DNA of 54,986 nucleotides, from assembly GCA_029941885.1 (NCBI GenBank), contig JAPYTP010000012.1:1-54986 (forward strand), written 5' to 3'. Made by a program: the position numbers and the translations under genes. Under the pieces are notes generated by a model that was not told the DNA's origin, searched no databases, and worked only from the letters and a program-made list of their open reading frames with translations. The DNA comes from Myxococcota bacterium. Its GTDB lineage: Bacteria > Myxococcota_A > UBA9160 > UBA4427. Shown piece by piece: positions 30,310-38,277 of this stretch (the first letter of the stretch is position 1; each line of letters opens with the position of its first letter).

Positions 30310-30625
30310 GGTACCCGCCTCGGATCCTGCCCTCACCTGCAGAAGGGTTGGGCCGCTCCGCCGGTGCGAACTGAGGGTGTGCCTTCGCCGCATAACAAAA
30401 GATGTTTGGATCGACGCGTTACGCGCCCAGTTGTCGCTGATTCATCCTCTCGGCGACTCCCCGCTCCTCGACCGGCTGGCACGATCGGCAGTCGTCCAGC
30501 GAGTCGATGGAACTTTCGAACTGTCCCTCGACCCGGGCGTGCCGGGCGCCGGTGTCGAGCCGATCAACCTGGCCGCGGTCGAGAGAGACCTCTTGGGGGG
30601 GCCTTTCGCGCACTCCGATCTCCCG
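30310..30625. other. 316-base stretch without a supported gene
   Basis: The stretch lies between the alcohol dehydrogenase stop and the end of the convergent SnoaL-like gene. Open frames exist on both strands, but none has a ribosome-binding site or a recognisable domain, and they run into the neighbouring gene antisense. I see no clear terminator. Confidence 0.5.
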
Positions 30626-31264
30626 CTACTCCGGGTCGAGTGTGGGGACGGTCCAGCCCCGGATCGATCGAGTGCGTCGACCGGGGCGCTGCTTGCCACC
30701 CTGTTTCTGGATCTGCTCGAAGTGGATCTGTGGCGCGGCATCGGTCGCTTCGGACACTTTCGATCCGCCTTCGGCCCCCCATCCCTTGTCGTACGGTGAG
30801 AGCATGTGCTCGTGGATGCAGTGGTTCTTGCAGAACTTCCAGCGTCCCTTCTCGCGCCGGTACTCGTAGTCGAGAGTGGCGATGCTCCAGGCCGGTTTTT
30901 GCGTGTCGGGGTCGATGAGCAGGGTCAATAGAAACCATCGTCCATAGGCGTCGTCGCCGTCGATCGTGACCGTCGGGTTGGTGAGCATGTCGAAGGCCCA
31001 GCCCCCCGCGCCTTCGAATCCCGGCATGAACTCGAGATAGAACTGCTCGATGTCTTCCCGCGTGCGCAATTCGCCCAGGATTCCATGGTCGTAGCTCGCC
31101 TCCGCTGCGAAGCACGCGACGGCGTCCTCCCATCGGGCATCGTGCATCGCCTGCATGTACTCGCGCGTGAGCCTGTGGATCTCTTCGCGGTCTTCGAGTT
31201 CTTGCACGCGTCCGCGCAGGGTCGCGACTTCGCGCGCGAGGGACTCGAGGGTCACTTCACTCAT
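30626..31264 (-). CDS. SnoaL/NTF2-like fold protein
   Basis: The protein has 212 residues from the ATG at 31264 with GGAGGA seven bases upstream. A short N-terminal coiled coil (SLAREVATLRGRVQELEDRE) leads into the NTF2-like core: IHRLTREYMQAMHDARWEDA, then ACFAAEASYDHG, LRTREDIEQFYLEFMPG, and the strand pair WSIATLDYEYRREKGRWKF. This is the usual arrangement of SnoaL-like small hydrolase, isomerase or aldol-cyclase scaffolds with a coiled-coil leader. The last 40 residues are polar and probably disordered. The substrate is unknown. Confidence 0.87.
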   Translation of the reverse strand: MSEVTLESLAREVATLRGRVQELEDREEIHRLTREYMQAMHDARWEDAVACFAAEASYDHGILGELRTREDIEQFYLEFMPGFEGAGGWAFDMLTNPTVTIDGDDAYGRWFLLTLLIDPDTQKPAWSIATLDYEYRREKGRWKFCKNHCIHEHMLSPYDKGWGAEGGSKVSEATDAAPQIHFEQIQKQGGKQRPGRRTRSIRGWTVPTLDPE

Positions 31265-31445
31265 TATCGGTTCCTCCCAGGCAGAGTCTAACCGCTCGAA
31301 TCGACGTCGTAATTCTCGACATATGACGTCCGCGCCCACCCGTCCCTCGATCCGGGTTCGCCCCCCTCCGGCGATCGGTAGTGGCTCGTGCGGATCCGGC
31401 GCGTCAGCGGTCACTTTCGCCGATTGGAGCGATCCGAATCGACAG

Positions 31446-31826
31446 AATTTCCGTGCCTTTGGCTCGGCGACCGATGGCCTCCGGCTCAGCGGGAAATTGT
31501 CGATCGGCGATGGCCTTTCCATTCCCTATCAGGCTTCCTATGCCTATCAGGAGAATTGGGGCAACAACCCGACCTCCTACGGTGCGCACTACACGCTCGT
31601 CGAGGTGGGTCTCTTGCTGGAGGAGATGGTCAAGATATCCGTCGGCTTCGAGATGCTCGGAACCGATACCGATGCGCAGATCGTTCCGCTCTTCGCGACC
31701 GCCCACAAGTTCAACGGCTTCGCGGACGCATTCCTGGCCAACGGAGCGGGGGGCGGAGCGTTTCGCGGTCTACGCGACCTCTACGCTTCGATCTCTCCGG
31801 TGATGCCGCTTCAAGGTGTGAAGCTA
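31446..31826 (+). pseudogene. Fragment of an outer-membrane beta-barrel (alginate-export-type) gene
   Basis: One frame here encodes alternating strands typical of the C-terminal half of alginate-export/porin proteins: GLRLSGKLSIGDGLSIPYQA, then SYAYQENWGNNPTSYGAHYT, VGFEMLGTDTDA and the family hallmark ATAHKFNGFADAFLA followed by GLRDLYASI. The first part of the barrel and its signal peptide are missing, and the last strands are cut off after about residue GVKL; the frame then runs into sequence antisense to the ion-channel gene. There is no start codon with a ribosome-binding site. I read it as a remnant whose two ends were lost. Confidence 0.72.
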
Positions 31827-31859
31827 ATGCAAAGCTTGGCGCCGCTATCGTATCGACTG

Positions 31860-32567
31860 TCAGCTCTTGCGAGCATGCCCGACGTAGAGGGCAACGAGGC
31901 GAGCGACGAAGATCGTGAGGTAGAGCTGGCCGATGAGGGCCTCCGCGACCGACAGCATCCGACCCATGTCTCCACCGGGCGTAATGTCCCCGTATCCGAG
32001 TGTAGTCAGCGTGACGAAGCTGAAGTAGAGCAGCTTCGTGGCTGAGGTATTGCTGTCTGTGGCAGATCGAACGATGGTCTCTCCGTCTGCGATGAAGGCC
32101 CCCGGATACAGCTCGGTCATCAGCATGAATGTCACTGCGAAGAAGAGGCCGACGAGCAGATAGACGCAGATCCCCCCAACGATCGTGTCCTGCGAGACCT
32201 CGTTCGCGTGGACGAGGGTGCTCAACAGGACCAGAGTGGTGGAGCCGAGGAGTCCGAGGCTCAACAGGTCAGTGACGATCCGGATCCATACGGCATCGTG
32301 GAATTCGGCGCCGATGATGCCGGCGATCGCGCCAAGACCGGCCAGAGTGGCCACGACGAAGATCCAGCGCTGATGGCTGTTGACCAGGACCGAGGCCATC
32401 AGCACCAGCGCGAGAAGAATCGGGAAGCTCGGAGTCGACCCGGAGAGCATCTGGCCAATCGGCAGAGCGACGAGCAGCACCACGAGAGATCCCAGCAAGA
32501 ACCCGTATCGTCCCGGAGCGCCTTCCTGGTCGTCTCGATTCGCGAGGGTTCGAAGCCAGCTCATCAT
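31860..32567 (-). CDS. Potassium-channel-like ion channel protein
   Basis: The protein has 235 residues with about five to six hydrophobic helices. The pore region is clear: LLYFSFVTLTTLGYGDITPG, with the selectivity filter TLGYGD, followed by a last inner helix LIGQLYLTIFVARLVALYVG. Residues 20-130 hold four closely spaced helices of the uncharacterised two-pore/ion_trans_2 type seen in soil and marine bacteria. There is no C-terminal RCK regulatory domain. The start is one of two adjacent ATGs at 32567 and 32564. It probably conducts K+. Confidence 0.88.
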   Translation of the reverse strand: MMSWLRTLANRDDQEGAPGRYGFLLGSLVVLLVALPIGQMLSGSTPSFPILLALVLMASVLVNSHQRWIFVVATLAGLGAIAGIIGAEFHDAVWIRIVTDLLSLGLLGSTTLVLLSTLVHANEVSQDTIVGGICVYLLVGLFFAVTFMLMTELYPGAFIADGETIVRSATDSNTSATKLLYFSFVTLTTLGYGDITPGGDMGRMLSVAEALIGQLYLTIFVARLVALYVGHARKS

Positions 32568-32678
32568 CTCGAGAGCCTAGGCGATCGATCCCCCCCGAGC
32601 CCGGTTTCGATCGATCTCCATTCCGCAACCGGTTCACGTCGAACGCGAAGCGATCGCCGGTCGTCCCTTGGGCGAAGC

Positions 32679-33173
32679 CTAGCTCTCCGCCGGTCCAGAG
32701 TTGGAGTCCGTCTCCGTTGAGCCGACCGGTGAGTCGACGGACGGCGTCAGGGCGGTGGCGAACCACTGGCTGATCACGGGGTAGGCGACGACGATCCAGA
32801 CCACGAAGGGAAGCGCGTCGGAAATCAGCATGGGGACGAAGGGAAGGTGAGCCGCTCGATGCCCGCCCTCGGTCAGGTTCAGCACGAGATGGCCTATGCA
32901 AAGCACTGAGAGTCCGCCGATCAGACCGATCGCGCGGCGACGAAACGCGATTCCGGGCGTGACGAGGACGAGTCCGACGAAAGGGACGAAGTTGATATAG
33001 CGTTGACGATGGGCGCCGACGCGCGCATCCCCGAAACCGAACACGTCATAGATCGGTGGTGCCACGGCCTTCAGGAATTGGCCGTAGTGCACGCGCCCCC
33101 ATTCGGTCCAGAACCAGGTGAGAAATAGGGTGATCGCAGCGAAGGCGATGACGACGACGATGGTGCGTTTCAT
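32679..33173 (-). CDS. Exosortase H-associated membrane protein
   Basis: The protein has 164 residues from the ATG at 33173, which overlaps the exosortase stop (ATGA, 33170-33173). Membrane helices are at about 5-20, 68-84, 88-104 and 124-144, with conserved-looking charged loops (AHRQRYINFVPFVGLVLVTP, TEGGHRAAHLPFVPML). The tail is polar and Ser-rich. Its size, topology and tight coupling to an exosortase match the small accessory protein often encoded beside xrtH. The direct function is unknown; it may help the transpeptidase or hold the substrate. Confidence 0.75.
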   Translation of the reverse strand: MKRTIVVVIAFAAITLFLTWFWTEWGRVHYGQFLKAVAPPIYDVFGFGDARVGAHRQRYINFVPFVGLVLVTPGIAFRRRAIGLIGGLSVLCIGHLVLNLTEGGHRAAHLPFVPMLISDALPFVVWIVVAYPVISQWFATALTPSVDSPVGSTETDSNSGPAES

Positions 33174-33745
33174 CGATGCACGAAGAGTTTGATCCAGCCG
33201 TAGAGCACGCTCACGATCATCGCGATCAGCGTGGCCTGCCAGAAATAGATGTGAAAGAAGTCGAAGTAGTCGCTCCAGTGACGACCCACGATGAGCAGGG
33301 TCGCGATTCGCATCAGATTGAAAAAGAAGATCGCCGCGCAACCCAGAACCACGCCGAGTACGCGAGCGCGGATCGGCGCCGGGAAGGCGAGGACGCACGC
33401 GGAGTAGATCAGCATCTCGAGAAGGCCGACGCATTCGATGATGATCGACACGGCGAAACCGTCGAGGGTGACCAGGTTGCCCCTCTGGGTCGTCAGCTCC
33501 GTGAAGATCCGTAGGAGATGGTAGACACTTGCAGCCGTCCCCTTCTCGAGCTCCTGGAGAGGGCCACGCAGGTCTTCGAGCACCGCGTTGAACGATGAGC
33601 CAATCACGAAGAGGTAGACCAGCACGAGCAACGGATAGCGGATCTGGGGATTGGCCCAGAGAGCGCGAAGGCGGTCTGGCCAACCGGAGGCGTGCGGGGG
33701 GGCGGTGCCGTCGGTGTTTGCGCGGTTGTCTTCGCTTTCGGACAT
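33170..33745 (-). CDS. xrtH: Exosortase H (archaeosortase/exosortase family transpeptidase)
   Basis: The protein has 191 residues from the ATG at 33745. After a polar N-terminus come several membrane helices. The catalytic triad of the family is visible: Cys105 in SIIIECVGLLEML, Arg146 in FFNLMRIATLLIVG, and His165 in FDFFHIYFWQ. The short length, the NLMRI motif and a dedicated downstream membrane partner point to the exosortase H group, which cleaves proteins with an IPTLxxWG-type C-terminal sorting signal at the inner membrane. I found no such target protein in this window, so substrates must lie elsewhere in the genome. Confidence 0.83.
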   Translation of the reverse strand: MSESEDNRANTDGTAPPHASGWPDRLRALWANPQIRYPLLVLVYLFVIGSSFNAVLEDLRGPLQELEKGTAASVYHLLRIFTELTTQRGNLVTLDGFAVSIIIECVGLLEMLIYSACVLAFPAPIRARVLGVVLGCAAIFFFNLMRIATLLIVGRHWSDYFDFFHIYFWQATLIAMIVSVLYGWIKLFVHR

Positions 33746-34056
33746 AGTCACAGTCTTTCGTGGGTCGAGTGCGCCCCGCCCGCGGGTGGAGTCGGTCGAG
33801 GGCATCGAAGGCTTCTTCGACCGAGCGCTGATCGTACCGCATCCGCCTAGCTCGAAAGAACGGGCGATGCCAAGTCTGGGAGTCAGTCGGACGTTTGTTC
33901 GCGGTCGGGGCCGCGGGCGATGCCATCGTTCTCATCCACCCGCAAGTCATGGGAATCCCGCTCTAAATACGAGGTCGCAGCCTCGGTCATGCTGGTCGAT
34001 ACTCGATCGGATGCTCCCCTTCACCGTGAGACCCGAAGGGGACGAGGAGCGCCTCC
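33746..34056. other. Divergent intergenic region between exosortase and LLM module
   Basis: This 311-base gap separates the leftward exosortase genes from the rightward four-gene module, so it must hold promoters for both. A small perfect hairpin TCGAAG-GCTT-CTTCGA is present near its left part. A ribosome-binding site GAGGAG lies about 8 bases before the ATG at 34057. No gene is supported. Confidence 0.5.
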
Positions 34057-35346
34057 ATGAAGTTCACGTGGTTCAATCTCTGTCCGTGGCCCCACTTGCC
34101 GGAGAATTTTCGGGAGGAGCACCATTCGGTCTGGGTCGACATCCCGAGTGATCTCTTCGATCCGGAAGAGGGCAATCGCGTCTACAACCGGTACCTGGAC
34201 CAGCTCGAATACGCGGATGCGCTCGGCTTCGACGGAATCGGCGTCAACGAACACCATCAGAACGGCTACGGGATGATGCCTTCGCCCAATCTCATGGCCG
34301 CCTCGCTGGCGCGGCGGACGTCGCGGGCCGCGATCTGCGTGATCGGGAACTCCATCGCCCTCTACAATCCCCCGATCCGGGTCGCGGAGGAGTTCGCGAT
34401 GCTCGACGTGATCTCCGGGGGGCGTCTCATCGCGGGCTTTCCGGTGGGCTCCCCCATGGACACGAATTTCTGTTATGGGCAGGTCCCGGCGCTGGTCCGT
34501 GACAAATACTACGAAGCGCATGATCTGATCATGCGTGCGTGGAGGGAGAGGGAACCTTTCGCCTTCGACGGAAAATACAACCAGTTGCGCTACGTGAACT
34601 GCTGGCCGCGCCCCATCCAGAAGCCCCACCCCCCCATCTATATCCCGGGCGGAGGTTCGGTCGAGACCTGGGACTGGTGCGCCGAGAACGACTACAACTA
34701 TTCCTACCTTTCCTTCGGCGGCTATATCGCTGGCAAGGCGATGATGGACGGATATTGGGAGCGCGTCGCGGCACTGGGCAAGGACGAATCGCCCTATCGC
34801 GGCGCCTTCGCCCAGATCATCTGTGTCGCCGACAGTGATGAAGAAGCGGAGCGGCTCTACTCGGAGCATTGCCTCTACTTCTTCAATCGCTGTCTCCATG
34901 TCGCCCCGCAATTTTCGGATCCGCCGGGCTATCGAACCGTCAAGACGATCAAGGCTGGCAAGCTCGATCAGCTACGCGCCGACGCGCAGCAGGTCTATCA
35001 GAGCCTGGATTGGAAGACATTGGTAGATAATGGTTTCGTGATCGCGGGGAGTCCCGACACCGTTCGGGAGCGATGCGAGGACATGGCCAAATCCCTTCGT
35101 GTGGGCCATGTCTTCGGACTCTTCCATATCGGGGACATGCCGGATTGGAAGGTGCGCCTGTCGTCGAAACTCTTCGCCGAGAAGGTTCTTCCCCAACTTC
35201 GCGATATCTGGCCCGAGTGGAAGGACGACGATCGTTGGTGGATCAAACCCTATGACCAGCGTGTGCGAGGAGAAGACAGCATGCCAGGCGGAGAGAACGA
35301 TGCTCGCGCGCATCGCATTTCGCCTCCCGCAGCGGAGGATGCCTGA
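34057..35346 (+). CDS. LLM-class flavin-dependent oxidoreductase
   Basis: The protein has 429 residues, somewhat long for the luciferase-like monooxygenase family. Landmarks: EYADALGFDGIGVNEHHQNG, the segment PIRVAEEFAMLDVISGGRLI with the family LD-SGGR motif, GSPMDTNF, and the closing SPDTVRERCEDMA. These enzymes use FMN or F420 for oxygenation or hydride transfer on small organic substrates, including Baeyer-Villiger reactions. The C-terminus has a charged tail. It leads a rightward module with an alpha/beta hydrolase, an SDR and a P450, and the next gene starts on its last base (TGATG). Confidence 0.93.
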   Translation: MKFTWFNLCPWPHLPENFREEHHSVWVDIPSDLFDPEEGNRVYNRYLDQLEYADALGFDGIGVNEHHQNGYGMMPSPNLMAASLARRTSRAAICVIGNSIALYNPPIRVAEEFAMLDVISGGRLIAGFPVGSPMDTNFCYGQVPALVRDKYYEAHDLIMRAWREREPFAFDGKYNQLRYVNCWPRPIQKPHPPIYIPGGGSVETWDWCAENDYNYSYLSFGGYIAGKAMMDGYWERVAALGKDESPYRGAFAQIICVADSDEEAERLYSEHCLYFFNRCLHVAPQFSDPPGYRTVKTIKAGKLDQLRADAQQVYQSLDWKTLVDNGFVIAGSPDTVRERCEDMAKSLRVGHVFGLFHIGDMPDWKVRLSSKLFAEKVLPQLRDIWPEWKDDDRWWIKPYDQRVRGEDSMPGGENDARAHRISPPAAEDA

Positions 35347-36137
35347 TGGCGGACTACCAGCACCGAACGCTCGAGACACGGCGGGGAATCGAGTTCGACG
35401 TACGTGAGGCCGGCGAAGGGAAGGATCTCGTCTTTCTGCACGGATTGACGGGACTCCTCGAAGACGAACCCCTCCTGGATTCTCTCTCGCGACATTTTCA
35501 CGTGCTTGCTCCGACCTGGCCGGGCTTCGGAGTCGAAGAGGGCGAGGAGAAGATCGAGGACATGCTCGACTTCTCGCTCCACGGCCTGGATATTCTCGAC
35601 GCTCTCGAAGTCGATCGGCCTGATCTCGTGGGTCATTCCCTGGGAGGGATGGTCGCAGCGGAGATGGCCTGTCTGCAGAATGCGAGGATCGACCGGCTCG
35701 CGCTGCTCGCGCCCTACGGGCTCTTCCTCGACGAAGATCCGATCGCGGATGCCTTCGCGACGATTCCCTTCGATCTGCCGGCGCTCTTGTTCGCGGATTC
35801 CGAGGCCGGCCAGAAGATCCTGACTGCGGGCTTCGATTTCACGAACAACGAGGCGCTCACGAATTTCATGGTCGCCAACGCCCGCCGCATGGGAACGGCG
35901 GGCAAGGTGCTCTTCCCGATTCCCAACCGGCGCCTTTCGAAGCGGCTCTATCGTCTCTCGGCGCAGACCCTGATCGTCTGGGGGAGCGAGGATGCGCTGA
36001 TCCCCTCGGTCTACGGGGATCATTGGAAGAAACGAATCGATCGTGCCGAAAGCGTCGAGGTCGCCGGGGCGGGTCATATGCTGACCTGTGAGCGGCCGGC
36101 CGAAGTCTTCGAAGCTCTCCTGAAGTTCCTGGGCTGA
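35346..36137 (+). CDS. Alpha/beta hydrolase
   Basis: The protein has 263 residues. The fold is standard: oxyanion loop VFLHGLTG, nucleophile elbow LVGHSLGGMVA (Ser98), acid in WGSEDALIPS (Asp216) and catalytic His in GAGHMLTCERP (His244). Such enzymes hydrolyse esters, lactones or C-C bonds. Its start overlaps the LLM stop by one base (TGATG), so it is translationally coupled to it. In a Baeyer-Villiger-type pathway this would be the ester or lactone hydrolase; that role is inferred only from context. Confidence 0.93.
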   Translation: MADYQHRTLETRRGIEFDVREAGEGKDLVFLHGLTGLLEDEPLLDSLSRHFHVLAPTWPGFGVEEGEEKIEDMLDFSLHGLDILDALEVDRPDLVGHSLGGMVAAEMACLQNARIDRLALLAPYGLFLDEDPIADAFATIPFDLPALLFADSEAGQKILTAGFDFTNNEALTNFMVANARRMGTAGKVLFPIPNRRLSKRLYRLSAQTLIVWGSEDALIPSVYGDHWKKRIDRAESVEVAGAGHMLTCERPAEVFEALLKFLG

Positions 36138-36141
36138 TCTC

Positions 36142-36969
36142 ATGGCGGAGAATGAACTCGCGGAGCAATTGATCGACCTGACCGGCAAGGTTGCGATCGT
36201 GACCGGCGCGGGTGCCGGAATTGGGCGTGAAATCGCTCGTTGGCTCGCGCGCGCCGGGTGCGATGTCGCGATCAACGATCTCGATGAGGAACGCACGGCG
36301 CGAGGGGTCGCTGCCGTCGTCGCGGAAGGGCGCCGCGGTCTCGCGGTCGTGGCCGACGTCCGAGAATCCGGCGCCGTCGAGTCGATGATCGCGAGGACGA
36401 TCTCGGGTCTGGGTCGGTTGGATATCGCGGTCAATAACGTGGGTCTGATGGGCGACGCGCCCCAGGCCCACTTCACGGATCTCGTGGCCGAGGACGTGCG
36501 GTCGGTCGTCGACCGCAATCTCGTGGCGACGATCCTGTGTTGCGTTGCCGAAGCGAAGGCGCTCAAGGAGCAGGGCGAGGGCGGGGTGATCCTGAACGTG
36601 AGCTCGGGGGAGTCGACACGGCCGGCGCTTCGGCTCGCGGCGTACGGGGCTGCGAAGGCGGGGATCAATCATCTGACGCAGACGATGGCGACGGAACTCG
36701 GACCGGACGGGATTCGGGTTCTCTCGATTGCACCGGGGACGACGCTCACCGAAACCGTCCGGCCCGTCTTCGACGACGAACACGTCGAGCGGGTGATCGA
36801 ATCGCTCCCGCTGCGGCGCATGACAGAACCCGAGGAGCTCGGACGGATGGCCGTTTTTCTCGCGTCGGATCTGGCCCGATGTATCACGGGGCAGTTCATT
36901 CTGGCGGATGCCGGGGCCTGGCTCTCTCGGACTCGGCCGCCGATCGGCGACGCGGACGTCCGCCCATGA
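36142..36969 (+). CDS. Short-chain dehydrogenase/reductase
   Basis: The protein has 275 residues with all classical SDR residues: cofactor motif TGAGAGIGREIARWLARAG (from about 21), VADVRES, NNVG in place of NNAG, Ser154/155 in VSSGES, and Tyr168/Lys172 in YGAAKAG. The position after the second strand is Asp (INDLDEE), suggesting NAD(H) preference. It starts 4 bases after the hydrolase stop and is followed by a P450. In the module it could oxidise a P450-made alcohol to a ketone. Confidence 0.94.
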   Translation: MAENELAEQLIDLTGKVAIVTGAGAGIGREIARWLARAGCDVAINDLDEERTARGVAAVVAEGRRGLAVVADVRESGAVESMIARTISGLGRLDIAVNNVGLMGDAPQAHFTDLVAEDVRSVVDRNLVATILCCVAEAKALKEQGEGGVILNVSSGESTRPALRLAAYGAAKAGINHLTQTMATELGPDGIRVLSIAPGTTLTETVRPVFDDEHVERVIESLPLRRMTEPEELGRMAVFLASDLARCITGQFILADAGAWLSRTRPPIGDADVRP

Positions 36970-37020
36970 GGTCTGGTTTGGGAAATGAGGTGTCGGGCGG
37001 AATGGGCCCGCGGAGACAAT

Positions 37021-38250
37021 ATGGCGGACTTTGAATACGACCCCACAGCGGCAGATTTTCAGCTCGATCCGCTTCCGCTCTTTCGGACGCTGCGAGACGA
37101 TCATCCCGCCTACTACAACGAACGGCTGCGTTTCTGGGCGCTCTCGCGATACGACGATGTCCTGCATGCGGCCTCGGATTGGGAACTCTTCGGCAATAGC
37201 GTCTCGCTCTACCCCGAATCCGATGAAGAACCGACGGAGTTGATGCCGCGTTGGATGATGGATTTCGGTCTCTTCTATATGGATCCGCCGCGACACGACC
37301 GATTGCGTGCCCTCGTCTCGAAGGCCTTCACGCCGACCCGTACTGCGGCGCTCGAACCGGTCGTTCGGAGACTGGCGCGGGATCTACTGCGGAAAGTCGC
37401 GGAAGAGGGCCGCTGCGAAGTCGTTCACGATTATGCGGCTCCGCTCGCGACCCAGGTGATCGGCGCGCTGCTCGGTGTTCCCAGCGAAGATCGTTGGCAG
37501 TTTCGACTCTGGGCCGAGAAGATCGAACAGCGAGATCCGTCGATCCCCGTCGACGTCGCGGAGAAGGAACAGGAGCTGACGGTCGAGGCGATTCGAGCCT
37601 ATATGCGCGAGCTCGTCCGCGAGCGGCGAGCTCTTCCGCAGGACGATCTCTTGAGCGCTTTGATCGCCGCAGAGGTCGAGGGCGAACGGCTCGATGACGA
37701 GCAGGTCGTCAATATGGGATACCAGCTGATGGTCGCGGGCAACGACACGACGGCCGCGATGATTTCGAATGGCGCGCTGCGTCTCGCAGAGAATCCCGAC
37801 GAGCGACGACGTCTGGTCGAGGATCGCTCGCTCATGGCGAACGCCGTCGAAGAGATGACGCGCTACGACTCACCGACCGTCCAATCGCCCCCGCGAATCA
37901 CGACCCGCGAGGTCGAGATCCATGGTCGTCTGATCCCCAAGGGCGATCCGGTCGTGCTGATCTGGATGGCTGCGAATCACGACGAACGGCGCTATCCGAA
38001 TCCGAGTCGCTTCGACATCACGCGCAAGCTCGGCCGCCACATGGGCTTCGGACATGGATTGCATTTCTGCATCGGCGCGAATCTGGCCCGTCTCGAGGGG
38101 CGCGTTGCGTTCGATGAGATGCTTCGCGTGATGCCCGAATTCGCGATCGACGGCGAAGCGCATCGCTGGGCGAGCATCTGGCTACGCCCGATGGGGAAAC
38201 TCCCGATCGCCTTCGATGCGGACCGCGCGAGCGCAGCCCTCGACGGCTGA
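37021..38250 (+). CDS. Cytochrome P450
   Basis: The protein has 409 residues from the ATG at 37021 (GGAGA 5 bases upstream); an ATG at 36985 would add 12 residues but has no better site. Landmarks: I-helix MVAGNDTTAAMI, K-helix EEMTRYDSP, and haem loop FGHGLHFCIGANLARLEGR with Cys at about 350. It is soluble, class I type. It closes the four-gene module and ends 27 bases before the convergent DUF1214 gene. No redox partner gene is next to it. Confidence 0.95.
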   Translation: MADFEYDPTAADFQLDPLPLFRTLRDDHPAYYNERLRFWALSRYDDVLHAASDWELFGNSVSLYPESDEEPTELMPRWMMDFGLFYMDPPRHDRLRALVSKAFTPTRTAALEPVVRRLARDLLRKVAEEGRCEVVHDYAAPLATQVIGALLGVPSEDRWQFRLWAEKIEQRDPSIPVDVAEKEQELTVEAIRAYMRELVRERRALPQDDLLSALIAAEVEGERLDDEQVVNMGYQLMVAGNDTTAAMISNGALRLAENPDERRRLVEDRSLMANAVEEMTRYDSPTVQSPPRITTREVEIHGRLIPKGDPVVLIWMAANHDERRYPNPSRFDITRKLGRHMGFGHGLHFCIGANLARLEGRVAFDEMLRVMPEFAIDGEAHRWASIWLRPMGKLPIAFDADRASAALDG

Positions 38251-38277
38251 GAAGTCGCGTTCGCGAGCGTGTGAGGG

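Noticed and set aside
30377-30799. A 140-codon + frame between the alcohol dehydrogenase and the SnoaL-like gene
   Set aside because: Its second half is antisense to the SnoaL-like gene, no ribosome-binding site is present and no domain is recognisable.
33651-34151. A 166-codon + frame across the exosortase/LLM intergenic region
   Set aside because: It overlaps two well-supported genes, has no domain and no ribosome-binding site.
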